Shown here: one piece after another, positions 46,942-54,936 of the stretch
How positions within the stretch are numbered: the first letter of the stretch is position 1
How the letters are laid out: each line of letters starts with the position of its first letter
From: Hufsiella arboris
GTDB lineage: Bacteria > Bacteroidota > Bacteroidia > Sphingobacteriales > Sphingobacteriaceae
Assembly: GCF_009834875.1 (NCBI RefSeq)
Contig: NZ_WVHT01000003.1
Coordinates: forward strand, 1 to 64,000
Direction of reading: 5' to 3'
DNA length: 64,000 nucleotides
The notes under the pieces: generated by a model
Seen by the model: only the letters and a program-made list of their open reading frames with translations
What the model was told of the DNA's origin: nothing
Database searches by the model: none
Program-made: the position numbers and the translations under genes

Positions 46942-47491
46942 AATTCGATCCCTCCATTTTTAAAATTTTTTCTTTCAGTATCGCCCGTGCTCTTGATAAT
47001 TGCGATTTCGACGCACCTTCAGAAATACCTAGTTTTTCGCCAATCTCTTTGTGAGAATAACCCTCCATGGCATACATGTTAAATACCAACCGGTAGCCTC
47101 CTGCCAGGCTTTGTATCAATCTCAACAGATCTCTTGTTTCTAATGTATTAATATCAAATGTCGACTGCGGAGCATCATAAACTTCGTCGATATCTACTAC
47201 ATTCAGCGTCCGTTGATTTTTTCTAAATACTTCGATTGCTACGTTCACCATAATTCTTCTTATCCAGCCTTCAAAAGAGCCTTCATTTCTGAATTCTGAT
47301 ACTTTACGAAAAACCTTAACGAAACCCATTTGCAACATATCTTCGGCTTCGTAACTGTCTTTTGCATACCGGCTGCAAACCGCCAGCATTTTGGAAGCTA
47401 GTTTCCTGTAAAGTAACTCCTGGCATTTACGCTCACCGCGTTTACAGCCTTCAAGCAACTCTTCAACCGAAATTTTATGTTCCAAATTCAT
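46928..47491 (-). CDS. ECF-type RNA polymerase sigma factor
   Basis: 187 residues from the ATG at 47491; the longer frame reaching 47584 would run into the upstream gene and its extra residues are unlike a sigma factor. Region 2 is visible (YAKDSYEAEDMLQMGFVKVF, with EGWIRRIMVNVAIEVFRKN), and region 4 is YSHKEIGEKLGISEGASKSQ with LSRARAILKEKI, the promoter -35 binding helix. Type and length are normal. Together with the anti-sigma-like gene and two outer-membrane proteins it forms an envelope-response module. Confidence 0.93.
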   Translation of the reverse strand: MNLEHKISVEELLEGCKRGERKCQELLYRKLASKMLAVCSRYAKDSYEAEDMLQMGFVKVFRKVSEFRNEGSFEGWIRRIMVNVAIEVFRKNQRTLNVVDIDEVYDAPQSTFDINTLETRDLLRLIQSLAGGYRLVFNMYAMEGYSHKEIGEKLGISEGASKSQLSRARAILKEKILKMEGSNYAAG

Positions 47492-47543
47492 GCTCTTTAT
47501 TACCAAGATGCAGCTTTCATGATTTTGGTTGCATGCTGGTAAA

Positions 47544-48662
47544 TTATTTTTTTCTAACGAGGCGAAAGTCCTGTTTATAAACAAGGAAAAGCGAAAAATA
47601 GAGGTCAGTTTTTTTCTCTATACCAAGATCGCTGGCGGTTTCAAATCTAGCATCAAGAAAGAAATGCGGCACGACCGGCTGCTGGTAAGCGTAGCGAAAA
47701 AACAAAAGCTTACGATTTTTTTGGGAATAACCCGGGTGGTTTATTTGCTGGGATTCAGACTGAAATATTGGCATCCCGTAAGGAGAGTAAAAACCGTTTG
47801 CGTTCCAGTAACTGGCTATCAAAGAACCCCACTTTGTATCGGTTCCGGCATTGAGATAAATCCCTTTTCCAGTGGAGTAAGGCAGAATTTTAGTCGGAGA
47901 TAGTTCGTTAAAATAAACGAAGTAATTTTGGGTATAAACGTTCTTTACAAATCCGAATGTTTGATATTTGAGATCAAAACCTGCGGCTCCGTTAAAAAGA
48001 GTCTGTAATGGTTTTCCTACAGTATCGATTTGCCCACCCTGGTGAAAAACGGTCATTTGAACGGGAAGCGACAACCTGAACCGCTCGCTATTTAAAAGCC
48101 TGATGTCAGTGGAAATTCCGGCGTTAATTTGCTCCTGTTCGGGAGAGGGCTTATAGATCATTTTCTTCCAACGGATGAAGCCATCGAAAAACAATGAAGG
48201 CTTTGTGATTAAGAACTGTGTCCCATATTCTACCGGATCGGTAATCTTTCGTTCAACATCATACAATGGCTCGATGAAACGGTGACTAACAGTTCCTTCC
48301 AATGCGCCTGTAATAAATGCAAAATCTTTCTTTTGGTATTTGATGCTGAAAAGCGGTGTAGTTTTAATCTGATCGTTGCCGAAGTCTTTCCTAAAATTTG
48401 CGCCGGCCATCACAACAAGCCGCGGATGGATGTAATATACCAGTTGTGGTTCAAGCTGCAGGCCGTAAAGTGTATATCCGTCCTGAATCTTATTGTAAAA
48501 CTCGTAGTTGCGGAGGTAGTCAAAATTATAAATATCAAGATACAGCTCGCCAGTCCGCAAACTATCAGGCCTTATGCGATGTTCAAGACTGTCGTTTTTT
48601 ATCTGGGATTTGGCGTGGTAAATACTTAAAAACAGGAACAGAAGAGTAAAGAGTTTTTTCAT
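47544..48662 (-). CDS. Outer-membrane protein, unknown family
   Basis: 372 residues from the ATG at 48662, which begins a signal peptide (MKKLFTLLFLFLSIYHAKSQ); the frame extends upstream to 48854 but would cross the lepB terminator. The mature part has many amphipathic beta strands with aromatic residues (LQLEPQLVYYIHPRLVVMAG, YFSLFLVYKQDFRLVRKK), consistent with a large outer-membrane barrel. No family is recognised. It is 52 bases upstream of the sigma factor gene and may be cotranscribed. Confidence 0.65.
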   Translation of the reverse strand: MKKLFTLLFLFLSIYHAKSQIKNDSLEHRIRPDSLRTGELYLDIYNFDYLRNYEFYNKIQDGYTLYGLQLEPQLVYYIHPRLVVMAGANFRKDFGNDQIKTTPLFSIKYQKKDFAFITGALEGTVSHRFIEPLYDVERKITDPVEYGTQFLITKPSLFFDGFIRWKKMIYKPSPEQEQINAGISTDIRLLNSERFRLSLPVQMTVFHQGGQIDTVGKPLQTLFNGAAGFDLKYQTFGFVKNVYTQNYFVYFNELSPTKILPYSTGKGIYLNAGTDTKWGSLIASYWNANGFYSPYGMPIFQSESQQINHPGYSQKNRKLLFFRYAYQQPVVPHFFLDARFETASDLGIEKKTDLYFSLFLVYKQDFRLVRKK

Positions 48663-48700
48663 CAGTTTAAAGGTTGACGATCGTCCGAAACTATAAAAAC

Positions 48701-48729
48701 AAAAAACCTCCGAGATTCTCGAAGGTTTT
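48701..48729 (-). terminator. Terminator after lepB
   Basis: On the minus strand AAACCTTCGAG and CTCGGAGGTTT form an eleven-base stem with one G-T pair and a three-base loop, followed by a T tract. It lies ten bases after the lepB stop and closes the parA-lepB operon. Confidence 0.88.
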
Positions 48730-48738
48730 GCTTGGGAA

Positions 48739-49839
48739 TTAATGAATTCCCATAAATATTCTGCTCCAGCGAACTTTACTGAAGAATGAACCGTTATCAT
48801 TCCAGCTGAACCATACAAATAGCGCTTTTCCAACAATGTGATCTTCCGGTACAAAGCCCCAAAATCTCGAATCCAGGGAATTGTGACGGTTATCGCCCAT
48901 CATCCAATAATAATTCATTTTGAATGTATACTGGTTGGTCTGCTTGCCATTGATATAAATTGCATCACCTTTCTTTTCAACCTTATTACCTTCGTAAACA
49001 CGAATGGCACGCTCATAAATCGGGTAATTTGTACTGTCGAGCGTAACGGTCCAATCGCGTTTAGGAATAATTATCGGACCAAAGTTGTCTTCATTCCAGT
49101 TAAAATGCGAATCATGAGGAAATACCTCGGATTCGAAAGTTCCGGCCTGTTTAATATTTTCATGAACGGCTTTTACAATCGGCCATTTTCTTACTTCGTC
49201 GGCCTGCTCATGTGTCATATTCAAAATATACTCATCGGCCGTTATCTGGCTGGCCTCTATATCCATGTCCTGCAAAGTTTGCGGATTAAGATCCGTCCCG
49301 TCTGATTTCACATAGTAAGAAGTCTGCCCGAAATGCGGCGTTTCTGCGGCTTTGCCGTTTACATAAACCTGTGTATTTATAATTCTCAGGGTATCGCCTG
49401 GAATTCCCTGGCAGCGTTTAATATAATTCTCCCGCTTATCAACCGGCCGGAAATACGGCGAATCAGCCTCCATAGGATAGTTAAATACAACAACGTCCTG
49501 ACGTTTAATGTCCTGCAATCCGGGTAAACGACGGTATTTTAATTCGATACCATCCCAGTAGGCCTTAGTGCCAATAACAGGCATGGTATGATGAGCAAAC
49601 GGAAAAGCAACAGGAGTCATCGGAATCCTGGCGCCGTAATTAACCTTACTTACAAACAGAAAATCTCCAACCAACAAGGATTTTTCCATGGATCCTGTTG
49701 GGATGGTGTATGCTTCAATAAATAGTGTTCGGATAAGTGTTGCAGCGATAACCGCGAAAATTATGGCATCAAACCATTCGCGGCCGGCGCTTTTTTTCTT
49801 TTTCTTTTCAGTTTTTTTATTCCAAAACTTCCAGTTCAT
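48739..49839 (-). CDS. lepB: Signal peptidase I
   Basis: 366-residue membrane protease that releases exported proteins by cleaving signal peptides. One transmembrane helix at about 23-44, then the catalytic serine Ser50 (IPTGSMEKSL) and general base Lys141 (YIKRCQGIPGD). The box MGDNRHNSLDSRFWGFVP is intact. It is longer than E. coli LepB through extra periplasmic segments, usual for Bacteroidota. It lies 24 bases downstream of dapB in the same operon. Confidence 0.96.
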   Translation of the reverse strand: MNWKFWNKKTEKKKKKSAGREWFDAIIFAVIAATLIRTLFIEAYTIPTGSMEKSLLVGDFLFVSKVNYGARIPMTPVAFPFAHHTMPVIGTKAYWDGIELKYRRLPGLQDIKRQDVVVFNYPMEADSPYFRPVDKRENYIKRCQGIPGDTLRIINTQVYVNGKAAETPHFGQTSYYVKSDGTDLNPQTLQDMDIEASQITADEYILNMTHEQADEVRKWPIVKAVHENIKQAGTFESEVFPHDSHFNWNEDNFGPIIIPKRDWTVTLDSTNYPIYERAIRVYEGNKVEKKGDAIYINGKQTNQYTFKMNYYWMMGDNRHNSLDSRFWGFVPEDHIVGKALFVWFSWNDNGSFFSKVRWSRIFMGIH

Positions 49840-49863
49840 TTTTAAATTTTTTGCAATATAATT

Positions 49864-50613
49864 TTATATGTCCGATATGTTGAAATCAAACATATCTTTT
49901 ACCGAGTAAAATCCCGTTTTACCATTTAACCATTCAGCAGCCAGCACCGCTCCCAGTGCAAAACCTGCTCTGTTGTGCGCCGTATGCTTGAATTCGATAT
50001 CATCAACTTCCGAGCTATAGATAACCGTATGAGTTCCCGGAACTTCTTCGATGCGATGCGATTCTATAAGAAGCTGGTCGGGTTTTGTAATAATCTCCGT
50101 CTGGCCAACCACCTCATTCACCCATTCATTTTTACGTTCAACATTTTCGACTATTCCCTCAGCAATGGTCATAGCCGTACCACTTGGTGAATCAAGTTTT
50201 TTTGTATGATGGATCTCTTCAACCTGCACATCGTATTGCGGGTAACGGTCCATTATTTTAGCGAGAACCTTGTTAACAAAAAAGAACACGTTAACGCCCA
50301 CACTAAAGTTGGAAGCATACAGCAACGACTTTTTACCGTTAAGGCAATCGTCTTTTACCCGTTGAAGCTGTCCGTACCAGCCCGTTGTACCAACTATAAT
50401 CGGTGTACCTGCATCAAAGCATGTATAAATGTTATTTATTGCAGAATCAGGTGTACTAAAGTCGATGGCCACATCAGCTTTTCTTAAATTATCTGTGTTC
50501 AGCTCATCCCGATTATCGGCATCGATCTTCAACACGATATGGTGTCCGCGGTCAACAGCAAACTGCTCGATAATGCGGCCCATCTTACCGTAACCAATTA
50601 AAGCGATATTCAT
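49864..50613 (-). CDS. dapB: 4-hydroxy-tetrahydrodipicolinate reductase
   Basis: 249-residue lysine/diaminopimelate pathway enzyme that reduces the dapA product with NAD(P)H. The N-terminal Rossmann motif is GYGKMGR (residues 7-13). The substrate segment EIHHTKKLDSPSGTA carries the conserved HH pair and the catalytic Lys. The C-terminal HTAHNRAGFALGAVLAAEWL is typical. It provides precursor for cell-wall cross-links, here coupled to lepB and the partition genes. Confidence 0.96.
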   Translation of the reverse strand: MNIALIGYGKMGRIIEQFAVDRGHHIVLKIDADNRDELNTDNLRKADVAIDFSTPDSAINNIYTCFDAGTPIIVGTTGWYGQLQRVKDDCLNGKKSLLYASNFSVGVNVFFFVNKVLAKIMDRYPQYDVQVEEIHHTKKLDSPSGTAMTIAEGIVENVERKNEWVNEVVGQTEIITKPDQLLIESHRIEEVPGTHTVIYSSEVDDIEFKHTAHNRAGFALGAVLAAEWLNGKTGFYSVKDMFDFNISDI

Positions 50614-50633
50614 GTTTTAATTTTTAAAGTGGG

Positions 50634-51341
50634 TTATAATGAAAGTGTTAGTTTAAGAGATGGCACCGGCACGTTAAATGCAAATGACGAAGGTGCAGCC
50701 TGTTGAATTGATGGAGAAACTTTTAAAGAAAGCTCATCGCTGATATCATAACGGAAAAATTTGGCGTCCACATACGCGTCAATTGTTTGAATCGCATGAA
50801 ATGCCACCAGACCGAGGATACTCAGATCGCGATTGCGCCGATAAAAATCTTTAGCATCAGTTAGGCTTTGAGTAGAATAAGGAGCGTATTTAGGATTCGG
50901 CGTATAGTAAGGATTCCCATTTTCATCCTCGTTGGATGGATAATTAGTCCTGTTTTGAACCTCCGTTAAAATCTCTTTATAATACTTCTGATTAAAATTT
51001 ATCGCCAGCCCCAAGCCAACGTAACCGGCATAAACTATCGGCAATTTCCAATAACGTCTATTAGTAATCTGGCCCCAGCCCGGAACAACGAGCGACCGTA
51101 ATGTCGCTCTTCTTGGCATTGCCTCAAGCGCCAACCTAGCCGAATCCTTTACAACTTCCTGCTTTTTGGCTTTAACGATCGGCTGATTTTCCGGGCGCGG
51201 CAATGTGTCAACGGTTTTTACGCCGGAGCGCCGCATCGTTGTATCGACTTTGACAGCTGAATTGTTGATTTGCGCCTTTGCACTGTTTAGCGAAACGAAC
51301 AACAACAGCGCAACGAGCAATGTTAAAAATCGCATTACCAA
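50634..51341 (-). CDS. DUF5683 envelope protein
   Basis: 235 residues with a signal peptide (MVMRFLTLLVALLLFVSLNS). The middle contains ATLRSLVVPGWGQITNRRYW, the hallmark of DUF5683, followed by two hydrophobic segments (LPIVYAGYVGLGLAINFNQK and DLSILGLVAFHAIQTIDAYV). It is a Bacteroidota protein of unknown role, nearly always between parB and dapB. It overlaps parB by seven bases, implying coupling. Confidence 0.88.
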   Translation of the reverse strand: MVMRFLTLLVALLLFVSLNSAKAQINNSAVKVDTTMRRSGVKTVDTLPRPENQPIVKAKKQEVVKDSARLALEAMPRRATLRSLVVPGWGQITNRRYWKLPIVYAGYVGLGLAINFNQKYYKEILTEVQNRTNYPSNEDENGNPYYTPNPKYAPYSTQSLTDAKDFYRRNRDLSILGLVAFHAIQTIDAYVDAKFFRYDISDELSLKVSPSIQQAAPSSFAFNVPVPSLKLTLSL

Positions 51342-52249
51342 TCTAATAATTCAAGAATACGGCTTAAGTCATCATCTGAAACGAACGGAATTTCGATCGC
51401 CCCCTTACCTGCTGATTGAACTTTTAGTTTTACACGTGTATCAAACTTTGAAGCAAGATCATCCTGTATTTTTTGGTACTGAAACGAAATGGCTTCCTTC
51501 TCCTTTCCTTCCTTTTTCACGGAACGTCCGTTTTGTATTGCACGAACCAATTCCTCTGTTTTGCGAACGGATAAATGATTGTTAGTTACCTCCTGGAAAA
51601 CATATAATTGTTTATCAACTCCGTCTAATCCAAGGATAGCTTTTGCATGGCCCATAGAAACCACATTATCCCGGATCGCCACTTGTATAACAGGAGGAAG
51701 TTTTAGCAGTCTCAGGTAATTTGTAACGGTCGAACGGTTCTTACTAACACGGTCGCCTAATTCCTCTTGTTTCAGATTACATTCGTCGATCATCCGCTGA
51801 AAACTCAGCGCCACCTCGATTGAATTCAGGTCTTCGCGCTGAATGTTTTCTATCAATCCCATTTCCAGCATTTGCTGGTCGTTCGCTGTACGAACGTAAG
51901 CCGGAATATGATCAATACCAGCTAGCCTTGATGCTCGTAAACGCCTTTCGCCGGAAATTAACTGGTATGAATTATTCCCGCTTTTACGAACGGTGATAGG
52001 CTGAATTAATCCCTGGAGCTTGATCGAATCGGCGAGCTCTTTTAAAGCCTGCTCATCAAATTCCGTACGCGGCTGGTACGGATTAACTTCGATCTGATCT
52101 ACCGGAATCGTATTAATTCCACCGGCAGCAGGTATTTCGCTTTTCGGTTCTGCCTGGCTGTTGTTGTTATTATTATTCTGAACTACTTTCGTATCATCCA
52201 GCAACGCACTTAATCCTTTTCCTAATCCTGTTTTTTTCTGATACGTCAT
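51335..52249 (-). CDS. parB: Chromosome-partition protein ParB
   Basis: 304 residues. An N-terminal ParA-contacting segment (KKTGLGKGLSALLDD) and an Asn-rich linker precede the CTP-binding ParB domain: VDQIEVNPYQPRTEFDEQAL, then ITVRKSGNNSYQLISGERRL with the ERR motif. A helix-turn-helix (LGDRVSKNRSTVTNYLRLLK) binds parS, and the C-terminal dimer domain follows. It loads as a sliding clamp at parS and spreads around the origin. It follows parA by three bases. Confidence 0.95.
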   Translation of the reverse strand: MTYQKKTGLGKGLSALLDDTKVVQNNNNNNSQAEPKSEIPAAGGINTIPVDQIEVNPYQPRTEFDEQALKELADSIKLQGLIQPITVRKSGNNSYQLISGERRLRASRLAGIDHIPAYVRTANDQQMLEMGLIENIQREDLNSIEVALSFQRMIDECNLKQEELGDRVSKNRSTVTNYLRLLKLPPVIQVAIRDNVVSMGHAKAILGLDGVDKQLYVFQEVTNNHLSVRKTEELVRAIQNGRSVKKEGKEKEAISFQYQKIQDDLASKFDTRVKLKVQSAGKGAIEIPFVSDDDLSRILELLDW

Positions 52250-52252
52250 AAA

Positions 52253-53059
52253 TTATACTGTCACTTTATTATCGCTTTCCAATTCAACTTCTCTCAGCCC
52301 GTTTTTGCGGATGATCTCGCGTGCGAGATTCAGGTAATTTATTGATCCCTTGCAGTTAGCATCATGCATAATCACGGAAACGCCAAAGCTTGGAGCTTCG
52401 CTTAATCGTGTATTCCGCTGAATGATCGTATCGAAAACAAGATTTTCAAAATGCGTTTTCACTTCCTCAACAACCTGGTTCGATAAACGTAAACGCACGT
52501 CGTACATCGTTAATAAAATACCTTCAATTTCAAGGTCGGTGTTTAACCTGTTCTGAACAATTTTGATCGTGTTCAACAATTTACCTAAGCCTTCCAAAGC
52601 GAAGTATTCGCATTGAACCGGGATTATCACCGAATTGGCCGCAGTTAACGCGTTAATGGTGATCAGACCCAGCGAAGGGGAACAATCGATAATAATGAAA
52701 TCGTAATCGTCTCGGATTTTATCAAGAACCGCTTTCATCTTATATTCACGATTATTCAGGTTGATCATCTCGATCTCGGCACCAACCAGGTCGATATGAG
52801 CGGGCAGCAGATCCAGGTTGGGTGTATCCGTTTTCTGAATCGCCTCGCGAGGATCGGTATCATTAATAATACATTCGTAAATGCTGTTTTTTATACTTCT
52901 TGGATCAAACCCAATTCCTGAAGTTGAATTTGCCTGCGGATCAGCATCAACCAAAAGTGTTTTAAATTCTAATACAGCTAAGCTTGCAGCTAAGTTTATC
53001 GATGATGTAGTTTTTCCTACTCCACCTTTTTGATTGGCTAACGCGATGATTTTACTCAT
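52253..53059 (-). CDS. parA: Chromosome-partition ATPase ParA (Soj)
   Basis: 268 residues from the ATG at 53059; the frame continues upstream to 53113 but those residues are unlike the family. Deviant Walker A KGGVGKTT at residues 11-18, then [16 protein letters not shown] and [19 protein letters not shown]. It forms ATP-dependent dimers on DNA and moves ParB-parS complexes. Its length, without an N-terminal regulatory domain, fits chromosomal Soj-type ParA rather than plasmid type Ia. First gene of the operon to lepB. Confidence 0.95.
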   Translation of the reverse strand: MSKIIALANQKGGVGKTTSSINLAASLAVLEFKTLLVDADPQANSTSGIGFDPRSIKNSIYECIINDTDPREAIQKTDTPNLDLLPAHIDLVGAEIEMINLNNREYKMKAVLDKIRDDYDFIIIDCSPSLGLITINALTAANSVIIPVQCEYFALEGLGKLLNTIKIVQNRLNTDLEIEGILLTMYDVRLRLSNQVVEEVKTHFENLVFDTIIQRNTRLSEAPSFGVSVIMHDANCKGSINYLNLAREIIRKNGLREVELESDNKVTV

Positions 53060-53229
53060 TCTTTGTCGATTATTATGAGAATGTAAACTAAAAGCTCTCC
53101 CGAAAATTAACAATTATAAAATGTTAATTTTGGAACCTTTTCAGGGCTTTTTTTACGCCCGACTAAGATACGAACTTTAAACAACTTACACATTTGGGCC
53201 TCTGCTCGTTTTAAACATATTATCCACAA

Positions 53230-53751
53230 ATGGTTACCATTGTTGCTGCTACTAACAGAACCGGAAGTTATACATTAAAGCTTTCAGAATATTATCAGAA
53301 GAAATTAAAGGAACACGGTGTTGATGCTGATATCCTGACACTGACTGACCTGCCTGCCAATATTTTGCATACCGATCTGTATGGCAACCGGAGCAAGGAA
53401 TTTCAGCCAATTCAGGACCTGGTTACCGCAACAGAAAAGTTCTTATTTGTGGTTCCCGAGTATAACGGAAGTTTCCCGGGCGTTTTAAAATTGTTTGTTG
53501 ACGCCTGCAAGTTCCCGGAGAGTTTTTTCGGAAAGAAAGCCGCGTTGCTTGGCTTGTCGTCAGGGAAATATGGAAATGTCCGCGGCATTGAGCACTTTAC
53601 TGGCATCTGTCATTATATCAATTTGCATGTTATGCCGCTTCGTTTACACATCCCACAAATCAACCTGGAGTTTAATGAGAACGGTGATTTGTTTAAAGAG
53701 GATACGGTGAAATTTACAGATCAGCAGATAAGCCGGTTTGTGGAGTTTTGA
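53230..53751 (+). CDS. NADPH-dependent FMN reductase-like flavoprotein
   Basis: 173 residues with flavodoxin-like fold: MVTIVAATNRTGSYTLKLSE begins with the phosphate-binding loop (residues 7-13), and FVVPEYNGSFPGVLKLFVDA is the FMN isoalloxazine segment of the NADPH-dependent reductase family. Quinone, azo or metal reduction are known activities; none can be assigned. It is divergent from parA across a 170-base gap. Confidence 0.88.
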   Translation: MVTIVAATNRTGSYTLKLSEYYQKKLKEHGVDADILTLTDLPANILHTDLYGNRSKEFQPIQDLVTATEKFLFVVPEYNGSFPGVLKLFVDACKFPESFFGKKAALLGLSSGKYGNVRGIEHFTGICHYINLHVMPLRLHIPQINLEFNENGDLFKEDTVKFTDQQISRFVEF

Positions 53752-53798
53752 GTGAAGTAAAGTAAACATCATTGTTAAAAAACGCAAAAACTTATTAG

Positions 53799-53806
53799 TA
53801 AATTTG
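53799..53806 (+). promoter_or_regulatory. Possible -7 element for the toxin-antitoxin operon
   Basis: TAAATTTG is a full match to the Bacteroidota -7 element TAnnTTTG and lies only three bases before the ATG at 53810. No TTTG is found at the ideal distance upstream. If active, the transcript would have almost no leader. Confidence 0.3.
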
Positions 53807-53809
53807 ATC

Positions 53810-53998
53810 ATGAACTTTGAAGTTTTAACATATAAGATCAATCAACTTTCTGATGAGAAAAAAAAGGAGGTTGAAGCGTTAGTAAACAATCTGTTGGCTG
53901 AAGAGAAAGTTGAGTACCTGAGAAAAGCCGGTTTTGCAAAAGGAACCTTTGAGATGAAACCAGGATTTGATGATCTTGTTGAAGGTTTCGATGAATGA
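53810..53998 (+). CDS. Antitoxin, VapB/DUF2281-like
   Basis: 62 residues from the ATG at 53810. It opens with a helical segment (LTYKINQLSDEKKKEVEALV) typical of DUF2281-type antitoxins, then a flexible acidic C-terminal tail that would wrap the toxin (GFDDLVEGFDE). The stop overlaps the start of the toxin by four bases (ATGA). It is expected to neutralise the PIN-domain protein and to autoregulate the operon, but no DNA-binding motif is obvious. Confidence 0.75.
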   Translation: MNFEVLTYKINQLSDEKKKEVEALVNNLLAEEKVEYLRKAGFAKGTFEMKPGFDDLVEGFDE

Positions 53999-54381
53999 GT
54001 AAATATCTGCTTGACACTCATGCTATTATTTGGTTTGCAGAAAATGACCAGCAGTTATCCCGAAATGCCGTTAAAATAATTGAAAATGCAGACAACGAGA
54101 TCAATGTGAGTATTGCATCACTTTGGGAAATTGCTGTAAAGGTTTCAATTGGAAAACTTAAAATCAATAAGGAAATTGAGAAGATTGTAACGTTACTCGA
54201 GGATAATCAAATCAACTTACTTCCTATCAGGCCAACTCACATAGCTGCTTATATAAACTTACCGCTGTTTCATAAGGATCCGTTTGATCGGTTAATTATT
54301 TCGCAGGCAATTAGCGAACAGTTAACCGTTATTTCAAAAGATGAGCACTTCAGTCTTTATAAAGTTCCGATCAACTGGTGA
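53995..54381 (+). CDS. PIN-domain toxin, VapC-like
   Basis: 128-residue ribonuclease of the VapC type. The acidic active site is visible: Asp7 (LLDTHAIIW), Glu45 (SLWEIAVK), Asp98 (KDPFDRLI) and Asp116 (ISKDEHF). The PFDRLIISQA segment is characteristic of the PIN subgroup paired with DUF2281 antitoxins. Targets of this group are often tRNA or rRNA sites; the target here is unknown. The coupled antitoxin precedes it. Confidence 0.9.
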   Translation: MSKYLLDTHAIIWFAENDQQLSRNAVKIIENADNEINVSIASLWEIAVKVSIGKLKINKEIEKIVTLLEDNQINLLPIRPTHIAAYINLPLFHKDPFDRLIISQAISEQLTVISKDEHFSLYKVPINW

Positions 54382-54540
54382 TTGTGGCAATGTTCACATG
54401 ATGGCCCAATCAGTGATTTCAACAATAATTTAACCTCTGTAAAGCACGTTTCATAAAAACTCAGCTGCTCTATAAGGCTTTCAGCAAAGTCGGATTTATG
54501 ACGCTTAAAACATTGCCGCCATTCCGTGAATACCCTCCCG

Positions 54541-54912
54541 CTACTCCGCCTTTTTAACTCTTTTCCAATAGTCAGTACCCATTACAAGCACCTGATCTAC
54601 CAGACCACTTGCATCTCTTAGGAACTTTACTGACCAATCGATCCCGGGAACCGTGAAATTATCGCCGTCCAGATGTTTAAGAGCCATCTCCTGGTTATCC
54701 CATAACTGCTTACCAACCAGCACACCGTCTTTCAGGAAAATTTCGAGATAGAAGGTTTTTCCATTAAAATCTTTTTCGTACTTGCCGGTATAAGCGGTTA
54801 ATGAATCAGCCTGAGATATTGCAACAACGCTCGCTGCATGGGCCATCGCTGATTTACTAAACGCGTAAGATGCAAATACAATTATTGCCGTCAGGATTAA
54901 CGATTTTTTCAT
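54541..54912 (-). CDS. Exported DUF3471-like small protein
   Basis: 123 residues with a signal peptide (MKKSLILTAIIVFASYAFSK) and a single small beta domain: SLTAYTGKYEKDFNGKTFYL, then EIFLKDGVLVGKQLWDNQEM and VKFLRDASGLVDQVLVMGTD. This pattern resembles DUF3471-like modules that follow beta-lactamase-type hydrolases. Its role is unknown. It is 24 bases downstream of the acylase gene on the same strand, so the two may be cotranscribed. Confidence 0.65.
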   Translation of the reverse strand: MKKSLILTAIIVFASYAFSKSAMAHAASVVAISQADSLTAYTGKYEKDFNGKTFYLEIFLKDGVLVGKQLWDNQEMALKHLDGDNFTVPGIDWSVKFLRDASGLVDQVLVMGTDYWKRVKKAE

Positions 54913-54936
54913 AATTACTTTATTAAGGTGAATAAA

